Shown piece after piece: positions 18,586 through 26,807 of a DNA stretch of 64,000 nt. A program made the translations under genes and the position numbers. Positions within the stretch are counted from its first letter, which is position 1. Every line of letters starts with the position of its first letter. This stretch comes from Streptosporangium amethystogenes (lineage in GTDB: Bacteria > Actinomycetota > Actinomycetes > Streptosporangiales > Streptosporangiaceae). The notes beneath the pieces are model-generated. The model did no database searches. It was not told the DNA's origin and saw nothing but the letters and a program-made list of their open reading frames with translations. The DNA lies in NCBI RefSeq assembly GCF_000721075.1, contig NZ_JOEQ01000038.1, positions 7,863-71,862 of the forward strand. Direction: 5' to 3'.

Positions 18586-19355
18586 GCCTCCTCGCCATCT
18601 CCGACCTGAAGGTCTCCATCGGCGGCAAGGAGATCCTGCGCGGCGTCGACCTCGACCTCCGGGCCGGCCGCGTGCACGGCCTGGCCGGCGAGAGCGGCTC
18701 GGGCAAGACGATGACGGGCCTGGCCGTGCTCGGACTGCTGCCGCACGGAGCCCGCACCAGCGGCCGGATCGCCCTGGGAGAGCGCGACCTGCTGGCCATG
18801 CCGGCCAAGGAGCTCAACACGGTGCGCGGCGGCGAGGTCGCCATGGTCTTCCAGGACCCGGCGACCAGCCTGCACCCGATGCTCTCGGTCGGCCGCCAGC
18901 TCACCGAGCACATGCGCCACCACCTGGGCCTCGACAGGAAACAAGCGCGGGCCAGAGCCCTCGAACTGCTGGGCCAGGTGCGCATCCCCGGCCCCGAGGC
19001 GGCGATCGACCGCTACCCGCACCAGTTCTCCGGGGGCATGCGCCAGCGCATCGCGATCGCGATCGCCCTGGCCTGCTCGCCGAAGGTGCTCATCGCCGAC
19101 GAGCCCACGACGGCTCTCGACGTGACCGTCCAGGCCGGGGTGTTGAGGCTGCTGCGCGGCCTCTGCGACGACCTGGGCCTGGCCGTACTGCTCGTCACCC
19201 ATGACCTCGGCGTGATGTCGGCGGTCGCCGACGAGGTGAGCGTGATGAAGGAGGGCCTGGTCGTGGAGACGGGCCCGCGCGGCCAGGTGCTGCGTGACCC
19301 GACCCACCCCTACACCCGCGCCCTGCTGGAGTCACTGCCCGGGGAGACCTCATGA
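18582..19355 (+). CDS. Peptide ABC transporter ATPase (DppD-type)
   Basis: Nucleotide-binding subunit of 257 aa. Walker A GESGSGKT is near residue 38, the signature [12 protein letters not shown] near 150, Walker [13 protein letters not shown] near 170 and the switch His in LLVTHDLG. It stops short of the C-terminal zinc/iron-cluster-like extension found in many full-length DppD proteins (about 320 aa). GTG start overlaps the DppC stop. Confidence 0.92.
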   Translation: MSLLAISDLKVSIGGKEILRGVDLDLRAGRVHGLAGESGSGKTMTGLAVLGLLPHGARTSGRIALGERDLLAMPAKELNTVRGGEVAMVFQDPATSLHPMLSVGRQLTEHMRHHLGLDRKQARARALELLGQVRIPGPEAAIDRYPHQFSGGMRQRIAIAIALACSPKVLIADEPTTALDVTVQAGVLRLLRGLCDDLGLAVLLVTHDLGVMSAVADEVSVMKEGLVVETGPRGQVLRDPTHPYTRALLESLPGETS

Positions 19356-20266
19356 CACTGCTGACCGTGGACGACCTCGTCGTCGAGCACCGTACCCCCG
19401 GCCGCCCCCTGGTGCGCGCCGTGGCCGGAGCCAGCCTGACCGTCGCGGCGGGCGAGGTCGTCGGGCTCGTCGGCGAGTCCGGATGCGGCAAGTCGACGCT
19501 GGCCCGCGCGGTGTGCGGGCTCAACCCGGCCGCCTCCGGGACGATCACCTTCGACGGGCACCCGGTGACCCCGCTCGGCCTACGCCGCAGAAACCGCGCA
19601 CTGGCCGGGATCCAGATGGTCTTCCAGGATCCCTACGCCTCGCTGAACCCCCGGCGCCGGGTCGGCGCGCAGATCGCCGACGGGCTGCGTACGGCGGGCG
19701 ACACCGTGACCGCCCCCGCCGACCTGCTGGAGCGGGTCGGGCTGCCCCGCGACTTCGCCGGCCGCCACCCGCACGAGTTCTCCGGCGGGCAGCGGCAGCG
19801 GATCGCGATCGCCAGGGCGCTCGCCGCCCGGCCGACCATGCTGATCGGCGACGAGCCCATCTCCGCGCTCGACGCCTCGGCCCAGGCTCAGGTGGCCAGG
19901 CTGATGCGGGACCTCGCGGTCGAGTCGGGCGCCGGCCTGCTGTTCATCAGCCACGACCTGTCGGTGGTACGGCTGATCGCCGACCGGATCGCGGTGATGT
20001 ACCTGGGGAAGATCGTGGAGGTGGGCCGTACCGCCGAGGTGTGGGCCGATCCCCGTCATCCGTACACCCGGGCCCTGCTGGGCGCGATCCCCGCGCCCGA
20101 CGGCGCCGGCGTGCTCCCGGCGGAGCTGTCCGGAGACGTGCCCGATCCGGCCGATCCGCCGTCCGGCTGCCGGTTCCACCCGCGCTGCCCGGTGGCGATG
20201 GACGTGTGCCGGGAGCGCGAACCCACGTTCGGCCCGGTCGCGTGCTGGCTGCACGAACCTGCATGA
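19352..20266 (+). CDS. Peptide ABC transporter ATPase (DppF-type)
   Basis: Second ATPase of 304 aa, forming a heterodimer with the preceding one. Walker A GESGCGKST is near residue 46, FQDPYASLNPRRRVG is a DppF marker, the signature FSGGQRQRIAIARAL is near 145 and Walker B MLIGDEPISALD near 165. The C-terminal oligopeptide-transporter domain with CRFHPRCPVAMDVC is intact, unlike in its partner. ATG start overlaps the upstream stop; its own stop overlaps the M24-like gene by four bases. Confidence 0.93.
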   Translation: MTLLTVDDLVVEHRTPGRPLVRAVAGASLTVAAGEVVGLVGESGCGKSTLARAVCGLNPAASGTITFDGHPVTPLGLRRRNRALAGIQMVFQDPYASLNPRRRVGAQIADGLRTAGDTVTAPADLLERVGLPRDFAGRHPHEFSGGQRQRIAIARALAARPTMLIGDEPISALDASAQAQVARLMRDLAVESGAGLLFISHDLSVVRLIADRIAVMYLGKIVEVGRTAEVWADPRHPYTRALLGAIPAPDGAGVLPAELSGDVPDPADPPSGCRFHPRCPVAMDVCREREPTFGPVACWLHEPA

Positions 20267-21237
20267 TCGACAAGGTGCGCCTCAGGATGGCCGAAGAGGG
20301 GATTGACGCCCTGGTGCTGCGCCCCTCCCCCGACTTCCGCTACCTGGGAGGGCAGGGCGACGGATATCTCGTCCTGCCCCTCCGGGGCCCGCTGGAGGCC
20401 GCGGCCGGCCCGCTGGAGGCGGCGGCGCTCATCCCCTCCTCCGCCCGTCGCGTCGGGGTGGACCCCGAGATGCGGGCCTGGGAGCTGTTCTCCCTGCGGC
20501 TGAAGGCCGAACTGGTGCTGGCCTCGGTCGCGCTCGCCCCGCTCCGGCTGCTCAGGGGGCCGGCGGAGGTCGCGGCGACGGAACGCGCGGCCTCGGCGGC
20601 GGACGCGGTCCTGCTCATGGCGCGCGAGCTGGCGTGGTTCGGCACCACCGAGCGCGCGATGGCCCGGCGGCTGTGGGCGATGATGGTCGAGAAGGGCTGC
20701 GAGGAGGTGCTGTCGGTGCTCGTCGCGGCCGGAGAGCACAGCGCCGTCCCCCGGCACGTGCCGTGCGACCGCGTGATCAATCCGGGCGACGCGCTGCTGG
20801 TCTCGGTCTGCGGGAGATGGGGGAACCACTGCTCGGAGGTCGCCCGCGTCTTCGCGGTGGCCGAGCCGCCCGAGGACTTCGAGGCGATGTACTCGGTTGT
20901 CCTGTCCGCCCAGCGCGCCGCCCTCGACTCGCTGCGGCCCGGCGTGACGGCGGCGGAGGTCGGCAGGGCCGCCCAGGAGGTGGTCGATGGCAGCGGCTAC
21001 GGCCGCTACGCCGCCGGGCGGCTGGGACGGGGCATCGGCCTCGGCCAGGACGAGCGTCCGTGGCTCGTCTCCGGCGACGCGACCGTGCTCGCCCCCGGCA
21101 TGACGGTGTGCGTCGAACCGGCGATCTACCTGCCCGAGCTGTTCGGCGCACGGGTGGCCGACGTCGTGGTGTGCACCCCCGCCGGGGCGGAACGGCTCAG
21201 CGGGAGCTCACAGGCCCTCCACGTCCTCGACCACTGA
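20263..21237 (+). CDS. M24-fold (Xaa-Pro peptidase-like) protein, probably inactive
   Basis: The 324-residue protein has the creatinase-type N-terminal domain followed by an M24 pita-bread domain ending in MTVCVEPAIYLPELFGARVADVVV. In active M24 enzymes five metal ligands (Asp, Asp, His, Glu, Glu) are needed. Here the two-Asp region reads LLVSVCGRWGNHCSEVARVF. The His of the HGIG motif is replaced (RLGRGIGLGQDERPW). The last Glu position reads Asp (RVADVV). Only the EPAIY Glu looks intact. ATG at 20263 overlaps the ABC ATPase stop (ATGA), so it belongs to the peptide operon. A non-catalytic or peptide-binding role is more likely than hydrolysis. Confidence 0.8.
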   Translation: MIDKVRLRMAEEGIDALVLRPSPDFRYLGGQGDGYLVLPLRGPLEAAAGPLEAAALIPSSARRVGVDPEMRAWELFSLRLKAELVLASVALAPLRLLRGPAEVAATERAASAADAVLLMARELAWFGTTERAMARRLWAMMVEKGCEEVLSVLVAAGEHSAVPRHVPCDRVINPGDALLVSVCGRWGNHCSEVARVFAVAEPPEDFEAMYSVVLSAQRAALDSLRPGVTAAEVGRAAQEVVDGSGYGRYAAGRLGRGIGLGQDERPWLVSGDATVLAPGMTVCVEPAIYLPELFGARVADVVVCTPAGAERLSGSSQALHVLDH

Positions 21238-21247
21238 ACGGGCGGGC

Positions 21248-21277
21248 CGGTCCGTCCTCCTCCGGGGGAACGGACCG
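21248..21277 (+). terminator. Hairpin closing the peptide ABC operon
   Basis: CGGTCCGT (21248-21255) pairs with ACGGACCG (21270-21277); the enclosed CCTCC and GGGGG extend the stem imperfectly. It begins 11 bases after the last stop codon and is followed by a short pyrimidine run. Confidence 0.55.
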
Positions 21278-21309
21278 TTCTCCGACGGGGGGTGTCCCTA
21301 TGGGATTCG

Positions 21310-21774
21310 TCAAGCGGCCGCGGGCTTTCGGGTGTGGTTCTTCCGGCGGGATTGGTAGGGCTTGCGGTCGCGGAGCATGGCGTAGATGACGTCTGAACGG
21401 CGGCGGGCGAGGCAGATCAGGTCGGCGTCGGCCTCCAGCATCGCGGCCAGCACCTCGCGCTCGCCGATCTTCGGGTTGGCCGTCGCCCACAGGATCGGCA
21501 TGCCGGTCGGGGTGCACACCAGGTACAGGCGCAGGCCCCAGAAGAACCGGGAGTGGGAGGCGCAGTAGCCGTAGCCGGCCCAGCCGGCCAGGTTCGAGCG
21601 CTGCACGGTCGGGCGCGACATGCCGCGGGGCACGGGGGTGGAGCCGGCGATCCAACGGTTGTCGAACCAGAAGTCGCTGTCGGTGGCCAGTTCCCGGATC
21701 ATTCGCTTGATCAGTAGCAACGCGGAGCGTAAGCGCTTGTTGTAGCCCGGTCTTTGCGGGAGGTAGGGGAACAT
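21310..21774 (-). pseudogene. IS982-family transposase fragment
   Basis: The 154-codon frame begins FPYLPQRPGYNKRLR and contains RSNLAGWAGYGYCASHSRFFWG and LRLYLVCTPTGMPI, which are typical internal segments of IS982-type DDE transposases. The N-terminal domain is missing. The position of the first catalytic Asp reads IAGSTPVP, where VDSTP is expected. The C-terminal third, with the remaining acidic residues, is replaced by unrelated basic sequence (RDRKPYQSRRKNHTRK). I see no clear terminal inverted repeats around it, so it is a decayed piece of an insertion sequence. Confidence 0.78.
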
Positions 21775-21899
21775 GCCGGCTCTTCATCTGTTAGTTGGAC
21801 TCGCGTCACGCGGGACGGCCTATCGGATCAGGCCTCGCTATCCGGGCGAATCTCGCAGATTGATCACAATCCGATACGCGCCCTAGGCGGGTGGCCTCG

Positions 21900-22325
21900 T
21901 CAGCCGCCCTGGGTGTAGACGGTCTTCCACCGTGAGCACCGACCGGTCGGTCGTGCGGAGGTGCCCCGGCAGGTCCTCGCCTTGATCTGCAGGACCCCGC
22001 CGACGTTCTTACGGAACGTTCCCGGGCCGGGAACGCAGTTGTAGTAGGACGCCGTGTGCCACCGTCCGTGCTGAGCGCTCAGGTAACGTATCTGGGCCCA
22101 CGCGCAGCCCGAGCCACGGGTGTCCTCCAGCGTGCCGTACACGACGAGGCCCGACTGGCCGACGGCGACCTTGCCCCAGGCCTCGGCGAGTCCGTCGGTG
22201 GAGGCCAGGGGGCCCCATCTCCAGACCGTGGGGGCGGAGGTGGAGGCCAGGGCCGGGGCCGAGCCGCCGAGAGCGAGCGCCGCGGCGGTGGTCAGGCCGA
22301 GCAGGAGACGAAGACCGGTACGCAT
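21900..22325 (-). CDS. Small secreted protein, 141 aa
   Basis: A clear signal peptide (MRTGLRLLLGLTTAAALALG, cleavage after ALA-S near residue 27) precedes a mature domain of about 114 residues. Four Cys residues, in SGCAWAQIRY, YYNCVPG, ARTCRG and GRCSRW, could form two disulfides, which fits an exported protein. I do not recognise the family. It is a single gene followed by the IS982 fragment. Confidence 0.72.
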   Translation of the reverse strand: MRTGLRLLLGLTTAAALALGGSAPALASTSAPTVWRWGPLASTDGLAEAWGKVAVGQSGLVVYGTLEDTRGSGCAWAQIRYLSAQHGRWHTASYYNCVPGPGTFRKNVGGVLQIKARTCRGTSARPTGRCSRWKTVYTQGG

Positions 22326-22339
22326 GGAGGGGTTCCAAA

Positions 22340-22366
22340 CTCTTGAGCATCGTTACATGTCAAGAG
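22340..22366. promoter_or_regulatory. Inverted repeat upstream of the small secreted protein gene
   Basis: CTCTTGA (22340-22346) and TCAAGAG (22360-22366) are perfect 7-bp arms separated by 13 bases, starting 15 bases upstream of the ATG. Either an operator or a leader hairpin; the sequence alone does not decide. Confidence 0.35.
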
Positions 22367-22440
22367 ATAGGCCCTCGCGCTTGGAAAAGACTTGCGGCTG
22401 ACAGCATCCCCGCGGGGCGGAGGACCCCGGCCGGCGCCGG

Positions 22441-22698
22441 TCAGCCGATGATTTTGTCCACGTAGCACCACCGCCAGTCCTCGCCCGGTTCGAACGAGGC
22501 GATGACCGGATGACCGATCACCGTCGCGTGGGCGGTGGCGTGCTTGTTGGGAGAGGAGTCGCAGCAGCCGATGTGCCCGCAGGACAGGCACTTGCGCAGG
22601 TGAACCCAGCGATCTCCGGCGGCGAGGCACTCCTCGCACCCCTGCGGGGTGCGAGGCGCCGGGTCCTGGGCCTGCGCGAGGTGTTGACAGATCTGCAT
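22441..22698 (-). CDS. UBP-type zinc-finger protein, 85 aa
   Basis: A stand-alone ZnF-UBP domain. The Cys/His pattern CEECLAAGDRWVHLRKCLSC, then GCCDSSPNKHATAHATVIGHP, followed by the aromatic DWRWCYVD strand, matches small bacterial UBP zinc-finger proteins. ATG 22698 has GAAGGGA seven bases upstream; the frame runs to 22806 but the extra leader is not conserved-looking. In eukaryotes such fingers bind ubiquitin tails; in actinobacteria the partner is unknown. Confidence 0.85.
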   Translation of the reverse strand: MQICQHLAQAQDPAPRTPQGCEECLAAGDRWVHLRKCLSCGHIGCCDSSPNKHATAHATVIGHPVIASFEPGEDWRWCYVDKIIG

Positions 22699-22830
22699 GG
22701 TCTTCCCTTCGTCCGAACACTGACGATCGTACGGCCGGGGCCGGGGTCCGGTCTCCAACGCCTCGCGGCCCGGGCAACGAGCCGGTACGACGGGCACCTG
22801 TCGCACCGGCTCGTTGGGTAGGGTCTGGGC

Positions 22831-23232
22831 ATGCGACCCCTTCCGCGACGAATCCCAGCCCTCGCCGCCTCAGCGCTCGCCGCCGTCCTGATCACCACTG
22901 GCTGCTCCGAGATCCAGGAGGTGAGCCAGGGCATCGACAAGGCACAGCAGTGCGTGCAGGCCGCCGGCATCGTCACCGAGACCGTCTCGAAGGTCTCCGG
23001 TCTGCTCGACGACCCCGCCGCGATGGAGCAGGCGCTGAAGGACGGGGGCGCCAAGCTGGGCGACCTGGCCGACAAGGCGGCCAACACCTCGCTGAAGGAG
23101 GCGGCCGACAGCGTCTCCAACACCCTGGAGGGCTTCAACGTCCCCGATGCCAACAGCGCCATCGACACCGCGCAGAAGGTGGCGACCGACTCGGTGCGGT
23201 GGGTCGAGCAGCTGACCGGCGCCTGCGGGTAG
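22831..23232 (+). CDS. Small lipoprotein, 133 aa
   Basis: The N-terminal 25 residues form a lipoprotein signal with the lipobox TTGC (Cys25). The mature part is almost wholly helical and rich in Ala, Asp and Lys with heptad-like spacing (SQGIDKAQQCVQAAG to ANSAIDTAQKVATD), so it may form a coiled coil at the membrane surface. Function unknown. It precedes the DUF202 pair by 69 bases and could share its transcript. Confidence 0.75.
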   Translation: MRPLPRRIPALAASALAAVLITTGCSEIQEVSQGIDKAQQCVQAAGIVTETVSKVSGLLDDPAAMEQALKDGGAKLGDLADKAANTSLKEAADSVSNTLEGFNVPDANSAIDTAQKVATDSVRWVEQLTGACG

Positions 23233-23301
23233 CCCTCACCCGCGGAGGCTCCGTCAACCCGGGTTCTCTATGGGGAATGTGGCTGAAATAGCGTCGTTCT
23301 C

Positions 23302-23643
23302 ATGAAGCCTCCGGACCGTGAACCGGACCCCCGGTTCACCCTTGCCAACGAACGCACCTATCTGACCTGGTTGAGCACATCGCTCGCGCTGAGCGCGGGC
23401 GGTGTGGCCATGGCCGCGGTCTCCGCCGATGTCTTCGTCCCCTGGATGCGGACCCTGCTCGCGGTGGTCCTGGTGTCGTTGTCGGCTCTGGCGGCCGCGA
23501 TGGCCTACCCTCGCTGGCGTCGCGTCCAGCACGCCCTGCGCAGCTCCGCCCCGCTGCCGCCTCCCGCCCTCGCGCCGCTGTTCGGGTACGGTGTGGCGAC
23601 GGTCGCGGTGCTCGCCCTGATCCTCATCCTGCTGTCGCGATGA
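23302..23643 (+). CDS. DUF202 (YidH-like) membrane protein, 113 aa
   Basis: The first 30 residues (RFTLANERTYLTWLSTSLAL) are the DUF202 signature and three membrane helices follow. The function is unknown; yeast relatives form part of the vacuolar VTC complex. ATG start 23302. The stop overlaps the next DUF202 gene by four bases (ATGA), so the two subunits are probably made together and may pair in the membrane. Confidence 0.86.
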   Translation: MKPPDREPDPRFTLANERTYLTWLSTSLALSAGGVAMAAVSADVFVPWMRTLLAVVLVSLSALAAAMAYPRWRRVQHALRSSAPLPPPALAPLFGYGVATVAVLALILILLSR

Positions 23644-23972
23644 ACGGACCTTGGGACGAGGGACTGCAGAGCGAGCGGACCCAGCTCGCCTGGATACGTA
23701 CCAGCGCCATGCTGGCCGTCACCGCCCTGGCCGGCGCCGGCATCGCCCTGCGCGCCGGCACACCCCCGATGGCGATCATCCCCTTCGCCCCGGCCCTGCT
23801 CTGCGCCGGCCTGCTGCTGATCCACACGGGCCTCCGCTTCCGCCGGGTCCAGGAGGCGCTCCACCAGAGCCGCCCCCTCGACAACCGGACCGACGCCCTC
23901 GTCGCCTGGCTCGGTACCCTCGCCACCGTGGCCGGAGCCGTCGCCTTCGTGCTGGCGAGGTTCGGAAAGTAG
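23640..23972 (+). CDS. DUF202 membrane protein, second of pair, 110 aa
   Basis: It has the same architecture as its neighbour: a short N-terminal LQSERTQLAWIRTSAML motif and three helices (about residues 20-40, 46-65, 87-107). The Arg-rich link FRRVQEALH lies between helices 2 and 3. Translationally coupled to the preceding gene. The two are clearly diverged paralogues, not a recent duplication. Confidence 0.86.
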   Translation: MNGPWDEGLQSERTQLAWIRTSAMLAVTALAGAGIALRAGTPPMAIIPFAPALLCAGLLLIHTGLRFRRVQEALHQSRPLDNRTDALVAWLGTLATVAGAVAFVLARFGK

Positions 23973-24049
23973 GGAACACGCGGCAGGCTGTTGCGGCATG
24001 ATCATCCGATGTCGCGGGCGGACCCGGTGTCGGGCCGGATCAGGTCCGG

Positions 24050-25171
24050 TCAGGGGCGGGGTTCGCCGCCGAGGGCGACGGTCTCGGCGACCTCCGCGTG
24101 GCGCTCGGCCTCCTCGGCGGCGAAGCGCTCGGTGTCGAGTCTCTCGGCGATGTCCTCGTCCTGCCGCATCAGCGCCTCCAGGTTCTGGCCCGCCATGTCC
24201 AGCACGCCCATGTCGGCGTAGGCCTGCTGCAGGCGGGGGCTCCACAGCCCGATGTCCTTGACGCAGGGAACGATGCGGCTGAAGAGCAGCGAGCGGAATA
24301 GCTGGAGATATTGGGACTTGTCAACAGATTCCATGGCATCGGCGACCTCGGCCTTGTTCAGGCCCAGGTTCTCCCAGGTCTCCTGGCCGCGCAGCCGGTC
24401 GCGCATCAGGTAGCAGCCCTCGATGACGAAGTCCTCGCGCTCGCGCAGCTCCGACTCGCTGAGCTGACGGTAGTAGTCGCGCAGTGCCATCCGGCCGAAG
24501 GCCACATGCCTGGCCTCGTCCTGCATCACGTAGGCGAGGATCTGCTTGGGCAGCGGCTTGGTGGTGATGTCGCGCATCACGCCGAAGGCGGCCAGGGCAA
24601 GGCCCTCGATGAGCACCTGCATGCCAAGGTAGGGCATGTCCCAGCGGGAGTCGCTCAGCGTGCTGTCGAGCAGCGACTTCAGGTGTGGGTTGATGGGGTA
24701 GGCCAGCCCGACCTTCTCCTGGAGGAAACGGGCGTAGGTCTCGGCGTGACGGGCCTCGTCCATGGTCTGGGTGGCGGCGTAGAACTTGGAGTCGAGGTCG
24801 GGGACCGACTCCACGATCCGGGCCGAGCAGATCATCGCACCCTGTTCCCCGTGCAGGAACTGGGAGAACTGCCAGGAGGCGCCGTGCAGGCGCACATCCT
24901 TGCGCTGCTTTTCGTCCATCCGCTCCCAGAGCGGGGTGCCGTGGATCGCGATGGTCTCGTCGGGGATGCCGAGCACGTTGTACGGGTCGACCTCCAGGTC
25001 CCAGTCGATGCGTTTGACCGAGTCCCACTGCTTGTCCTTGCCCTTCTGGTAAAGGGCGAGCATGCGGTCCCTGCCGTTGTCGTACTCCCAGGTGAAGCGG
25101 GCGGCTCCGGCCGCCTCGACGTCCCACGTGGAAAGCTCGGCGGGGATGGTGTAGAGATCGTGTGTCGACAT
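24050..25171 (-). CDS. Ferritin-like di-iron protein (R2/AurF-like), 373 aa
   Basis: Two helix pairs carry a complete carboxylate-bridged di-iron site: Glu109 (HGEQGAM), Glu139 and His142 (DEARHAETYARF), Glu189 (LIEGLALAAFG), and Glu219 and His222 (DEARHVAFGRM). This is the ligand set of ribonucleotide reductase R2-like oxidases and N-oxygenases such as AurF. No partner ferredoxin or reductase gene is nearby, so the substrate is unknown. ATG 25171 is chosen because the frame further upstream crosses the divergent tetR gene. It is separated from tetR by 93 bases with two matching palindromes, so regulation by that TetR protein is likely. Confidence 0.82.
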   Translation of the reverse strand: MSTHDLYTIPAELSTWDVEAAGAARFTWEYDNGRDRMLALYQKGKDKQWDSVKRIDWDLEVDPYNVLGIPDETIAIHGTPLWERMDEKQRKDVRLHGASWQFSQFLHGEQGAMICSARIVESVPDLDSKFYAATQTMDEARHAETYARFLQEKVGLAYPINPHLKSLLDSTLSDSRWDMPYLGMQVLIEGLALAAFGVMRDITTKPLPKQILAYVMQDEARHVAFGRMALRDYYRQLSESELREREDFVIEGCYLMRDRLRGQETWENLGLNKAEVADAMESVDKSQYLQLFRSLLFSRIVPCVKDIGLWSPRLQQAYADMGVLDMAGQNLEALMRQDEDIAERLDTERFAAEEAERHAEVAETVALGGEPRP

Positions 25172-25184
25172 GCGGCCTCCAGAG

Positions 25185-25199
25185 ACGTACACCGTACGT
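25185..25199. promoter_or_regulatory. TetR operator candidate 1
   Basis: ACGTACACCGTACGT is a palindrome (6-bp arms, 3-base centre) starting 14 bases upstream of the di-iron protein start. It nearly equals the second site, differing at one base. Confidence 0.7.
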
Positions 25200-25215
25200 A
25201 CACAACGAGCGTGCC

Positions 25216-25230
25216 ACGTACACTGTACGT
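25216..25230. promoter_or_regulatory. TetR operator candidate 2
   Basis: ACGTACACTGTACGT repeats the first palindrome with a single change in the centre. The centres of the two sites are 31 bases apart, about three turns of the helix, so two dimers would bind the same face of the DNA between the divergent genes. Confidence 0.7.
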
Positions 25231-25264
25231 AGGTCAATGGAGTCAATGAGGGGACAATGGTCAT

Positions 25265-25897
25265 ATGCCTGCCGAGCCACTGTCCCGAGCGCGCATCGTC
25301 GCCACGGCGATCGACCTGATCGAGCGGGAGGGCGCCGACGCGGTGTCCATGCGCGCGATCGCCGCCGAACTGGGTGTGGGCGTGATGTCGCTCTACAACC
25401 ATGTGCCGAACAAGGAGGCGCTGCTGGACGCGGTGGCCGAGACCGTGCTGTCGCAGATCGAGTTCACCGACGACCCGGACGCCGAATGGACCGATCGGGT
25501 GCGCATGCAGGCGCTCGCCTTCCGGCAGATCGCGCACCACTACCCGCGGTGCACGATGGTGGTGGTCAGCCGCCAGCTCCGTTCCACCGCCGGGCTGCTC
25601 CCGGTGGAGCGGGCGCTGGCCACGCTGCGTGGCGCGGGCTTCGGGGGCGACGAGGCGGTGCGCGCCCTGCGGGTGTTCATCGCCTACATCGTGGGCTCGC
25701 TGCTGAGGGAGGTCGGAGTGACCCCGACGTTCGCCCCGATGCACCGGTCCGACGTCCGCGTCAGTGAGGTCGACCCGCTGCTGTTCCCACAGGTCGGTGA
25801 GCTGGCTCCGGCACTCCACGAGTGCGACCACGAGGCGGAGTTCGCGTTCGGCCTCGAACTGCTCATCCAGGCGATGGCCCTGCAGCTCAAGAGGTGA
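25265..25897 (+). CDS. TetR-family repressor, 210 aa
   Basis: The N-terminal helix-turn-helix (SRARIVATAIDLIEREGADA, then MRAIAAELGVGVMSLYNHVP) covers about residues 8-55. The rest is the helical TetR C-terminal ligand domain (TetR_C-type, as in drug and metabolite sensors). It is divergent from the ferritin-like oxidase and separated by twin palindromes, so it probably represses both genes. The ligand is unknown, perhaps the substrate or product of the oxidase. Confidence 0.92.
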   Translation: MPAEPLSRARIVATAIDLIEREGADAVSMRAIAAELGVGVMSLYNHVPNKEALLDAVAETVLSQIEFTDDPDAEWTDRVRMQALAFRQIAHHYPRCTMVVVSRQLRSTAGLLPVERALATLRGAGFGGDEAVRALRVFIAYIVGSLLREVGVTPTFAPMHRSDVRVSEVDPLLFPQVGELAPALHECDHEAEFAFGLELLIQAMALQLKR

Positions 25898-25964
25898 CGC
25901 CCGGAACCTCGCGGTCCCGGGCGCCGGGAGAGTCTTCCCTTCCCCTGGACACTCTCCATACGGG

Positions 25965-26459
25965 TCAGTACCAGTTGCTCGACCGGAAGTGACCCCACGC
26001 GCCGCACGGTGACCCGTAGCGGCTCTTGATGTAGCTCAGACCCCAGTGGATCTGCGTGATCGGGTTGTACCGCCAATCCCCGCCGCTGCCGCCCATCTTC
26101 GAGCCGGGCAGTGCCTGCGGGATTCCGTACGCACCCGAGGAGTGGTTGTAGGCGCGGTGGTTCCAGTTGCTCTCCCTGGTCCAGAGACTGTCCAGGCAGC
26201 GGAACTGGCTGTGCGGCCACGCGCGGCGGGAGACGAGACGATAGGCGATCGTCTTGTTCCTGCTCTTGGCGGTCCTCGCGACCGCCTTCACCCTTGGCTT
26301 CACCTGGGTGACCCAAGTGAGGCGATGGACGGTTCTCGCCGTCCCTTTCCTGGACGACTCGGCCGTGCTGTCGGCCTGTCCCGAAGTCGAGGACCCGACC
26401 ATCGCCGAGGCGGCGAGAACGGTCACGACTGTGTTGCGCAGAACGCGGTAGCTGTTCAC
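25965..26459 (-). CDS. Secreted transglycosylase-like (SLT) protein A, 164 aa
   Basis: The GTG at 26459 has AAGGA nine bases upstream and begins a weak signal peptide (VLRNTVVTVLAASAMVG). A basic linker follows. The C-terminal 70 residues are an SLT-type lysozyme fold: LWTRESNWNHRAYN with the catalytic Glu, then SGAYGIPQALPGSKM and QIHWGLSYIKSRYGSPCGAW. Such proteins cut or remodel peptidoglycan. A paralogue lies 348 bases upstream on the same strand. Confidence 0.83.
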   Translation of the reverse strand: MNSYRVLRNTVVTVLAASAMVGSSTSGQADSTAESSRKGTARTVHRLTWVTQVKPRVKAVARTAKSRNKTIAYRLVSRRAWPHSQFRCLDSLWTRESNWNHRAYNHSSGAYGIPQALPGSKMGGSGGDWRYNPITQIHWGLSYIKSRYGSPCGAWGHFRSSNWY

Positions 26460-26807
26460 ATGGATCCTTGTCCTTGGGCCGCGTGCGGAAGTCGCAGGAG
26501 GGCACGTAGGTGCTCTCGTGCGGCCGTAGATCCGGCGCCCGTGGCTCGGGCGGGGAACGTCCGCGCGGTCTCGCCGGCCTGTTTCCGGCATGAGACGCCG
26601 CGGCGGTCTCTCTAGGCGGCTTTCTAGTACGCGAGAGAGTGTCGGACAGCGGATGGGACACGCGAAGGGAAGGTGTTTGCCCGATCTTCTTGATCTACGG
26701 GAGATTCGGCAAGGGTCCGGTTACGACCGGCGAATCGCCCATGCGTGGAGACGGTGTGAAAATCACCCCGTCATGGGGTTTCAGATCACCGCTCCGGGAT
26801 CAGCGGA
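26460..26807 (-). other. 348-base region between the two transglycosylase-like genes
   Basis: It holds the possible terminator at 26757-26782 and must hold the promoter and leader of protein A. I looked for the c-di-AMP (ydaO) riboswitch that often precedes actinobacterial wall-hydrolase genes and could not recognise its conserved segments. No coding region seen. Confidence 0.4.
26757..26782 (-). terminator. Possible intrinsic terminator after transglycosylase-like gene B
   Basis: On the minus strand ACCCC-ATGAC-GGGGT is followed directly by GATTTT, 28 bases past the stop of the upstream paralogue. The stem is short (5 bp), so only a modest call. Confidence 0.4.

Noticed and set aside
24050..25831. 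593-codon version of the ferritin-like gene
   Set aside because: The N-terminal 220 codons overlap tetR antisense and the operator region; ATG 25171 begins the recognisable protein.
26460..26807. Possible c-di-AMP (ydaO) riboswitch in front of a wall hydrolase
   Set aside because: The conserved ydaO segments could not be identified on the minus strand, so no call was made.
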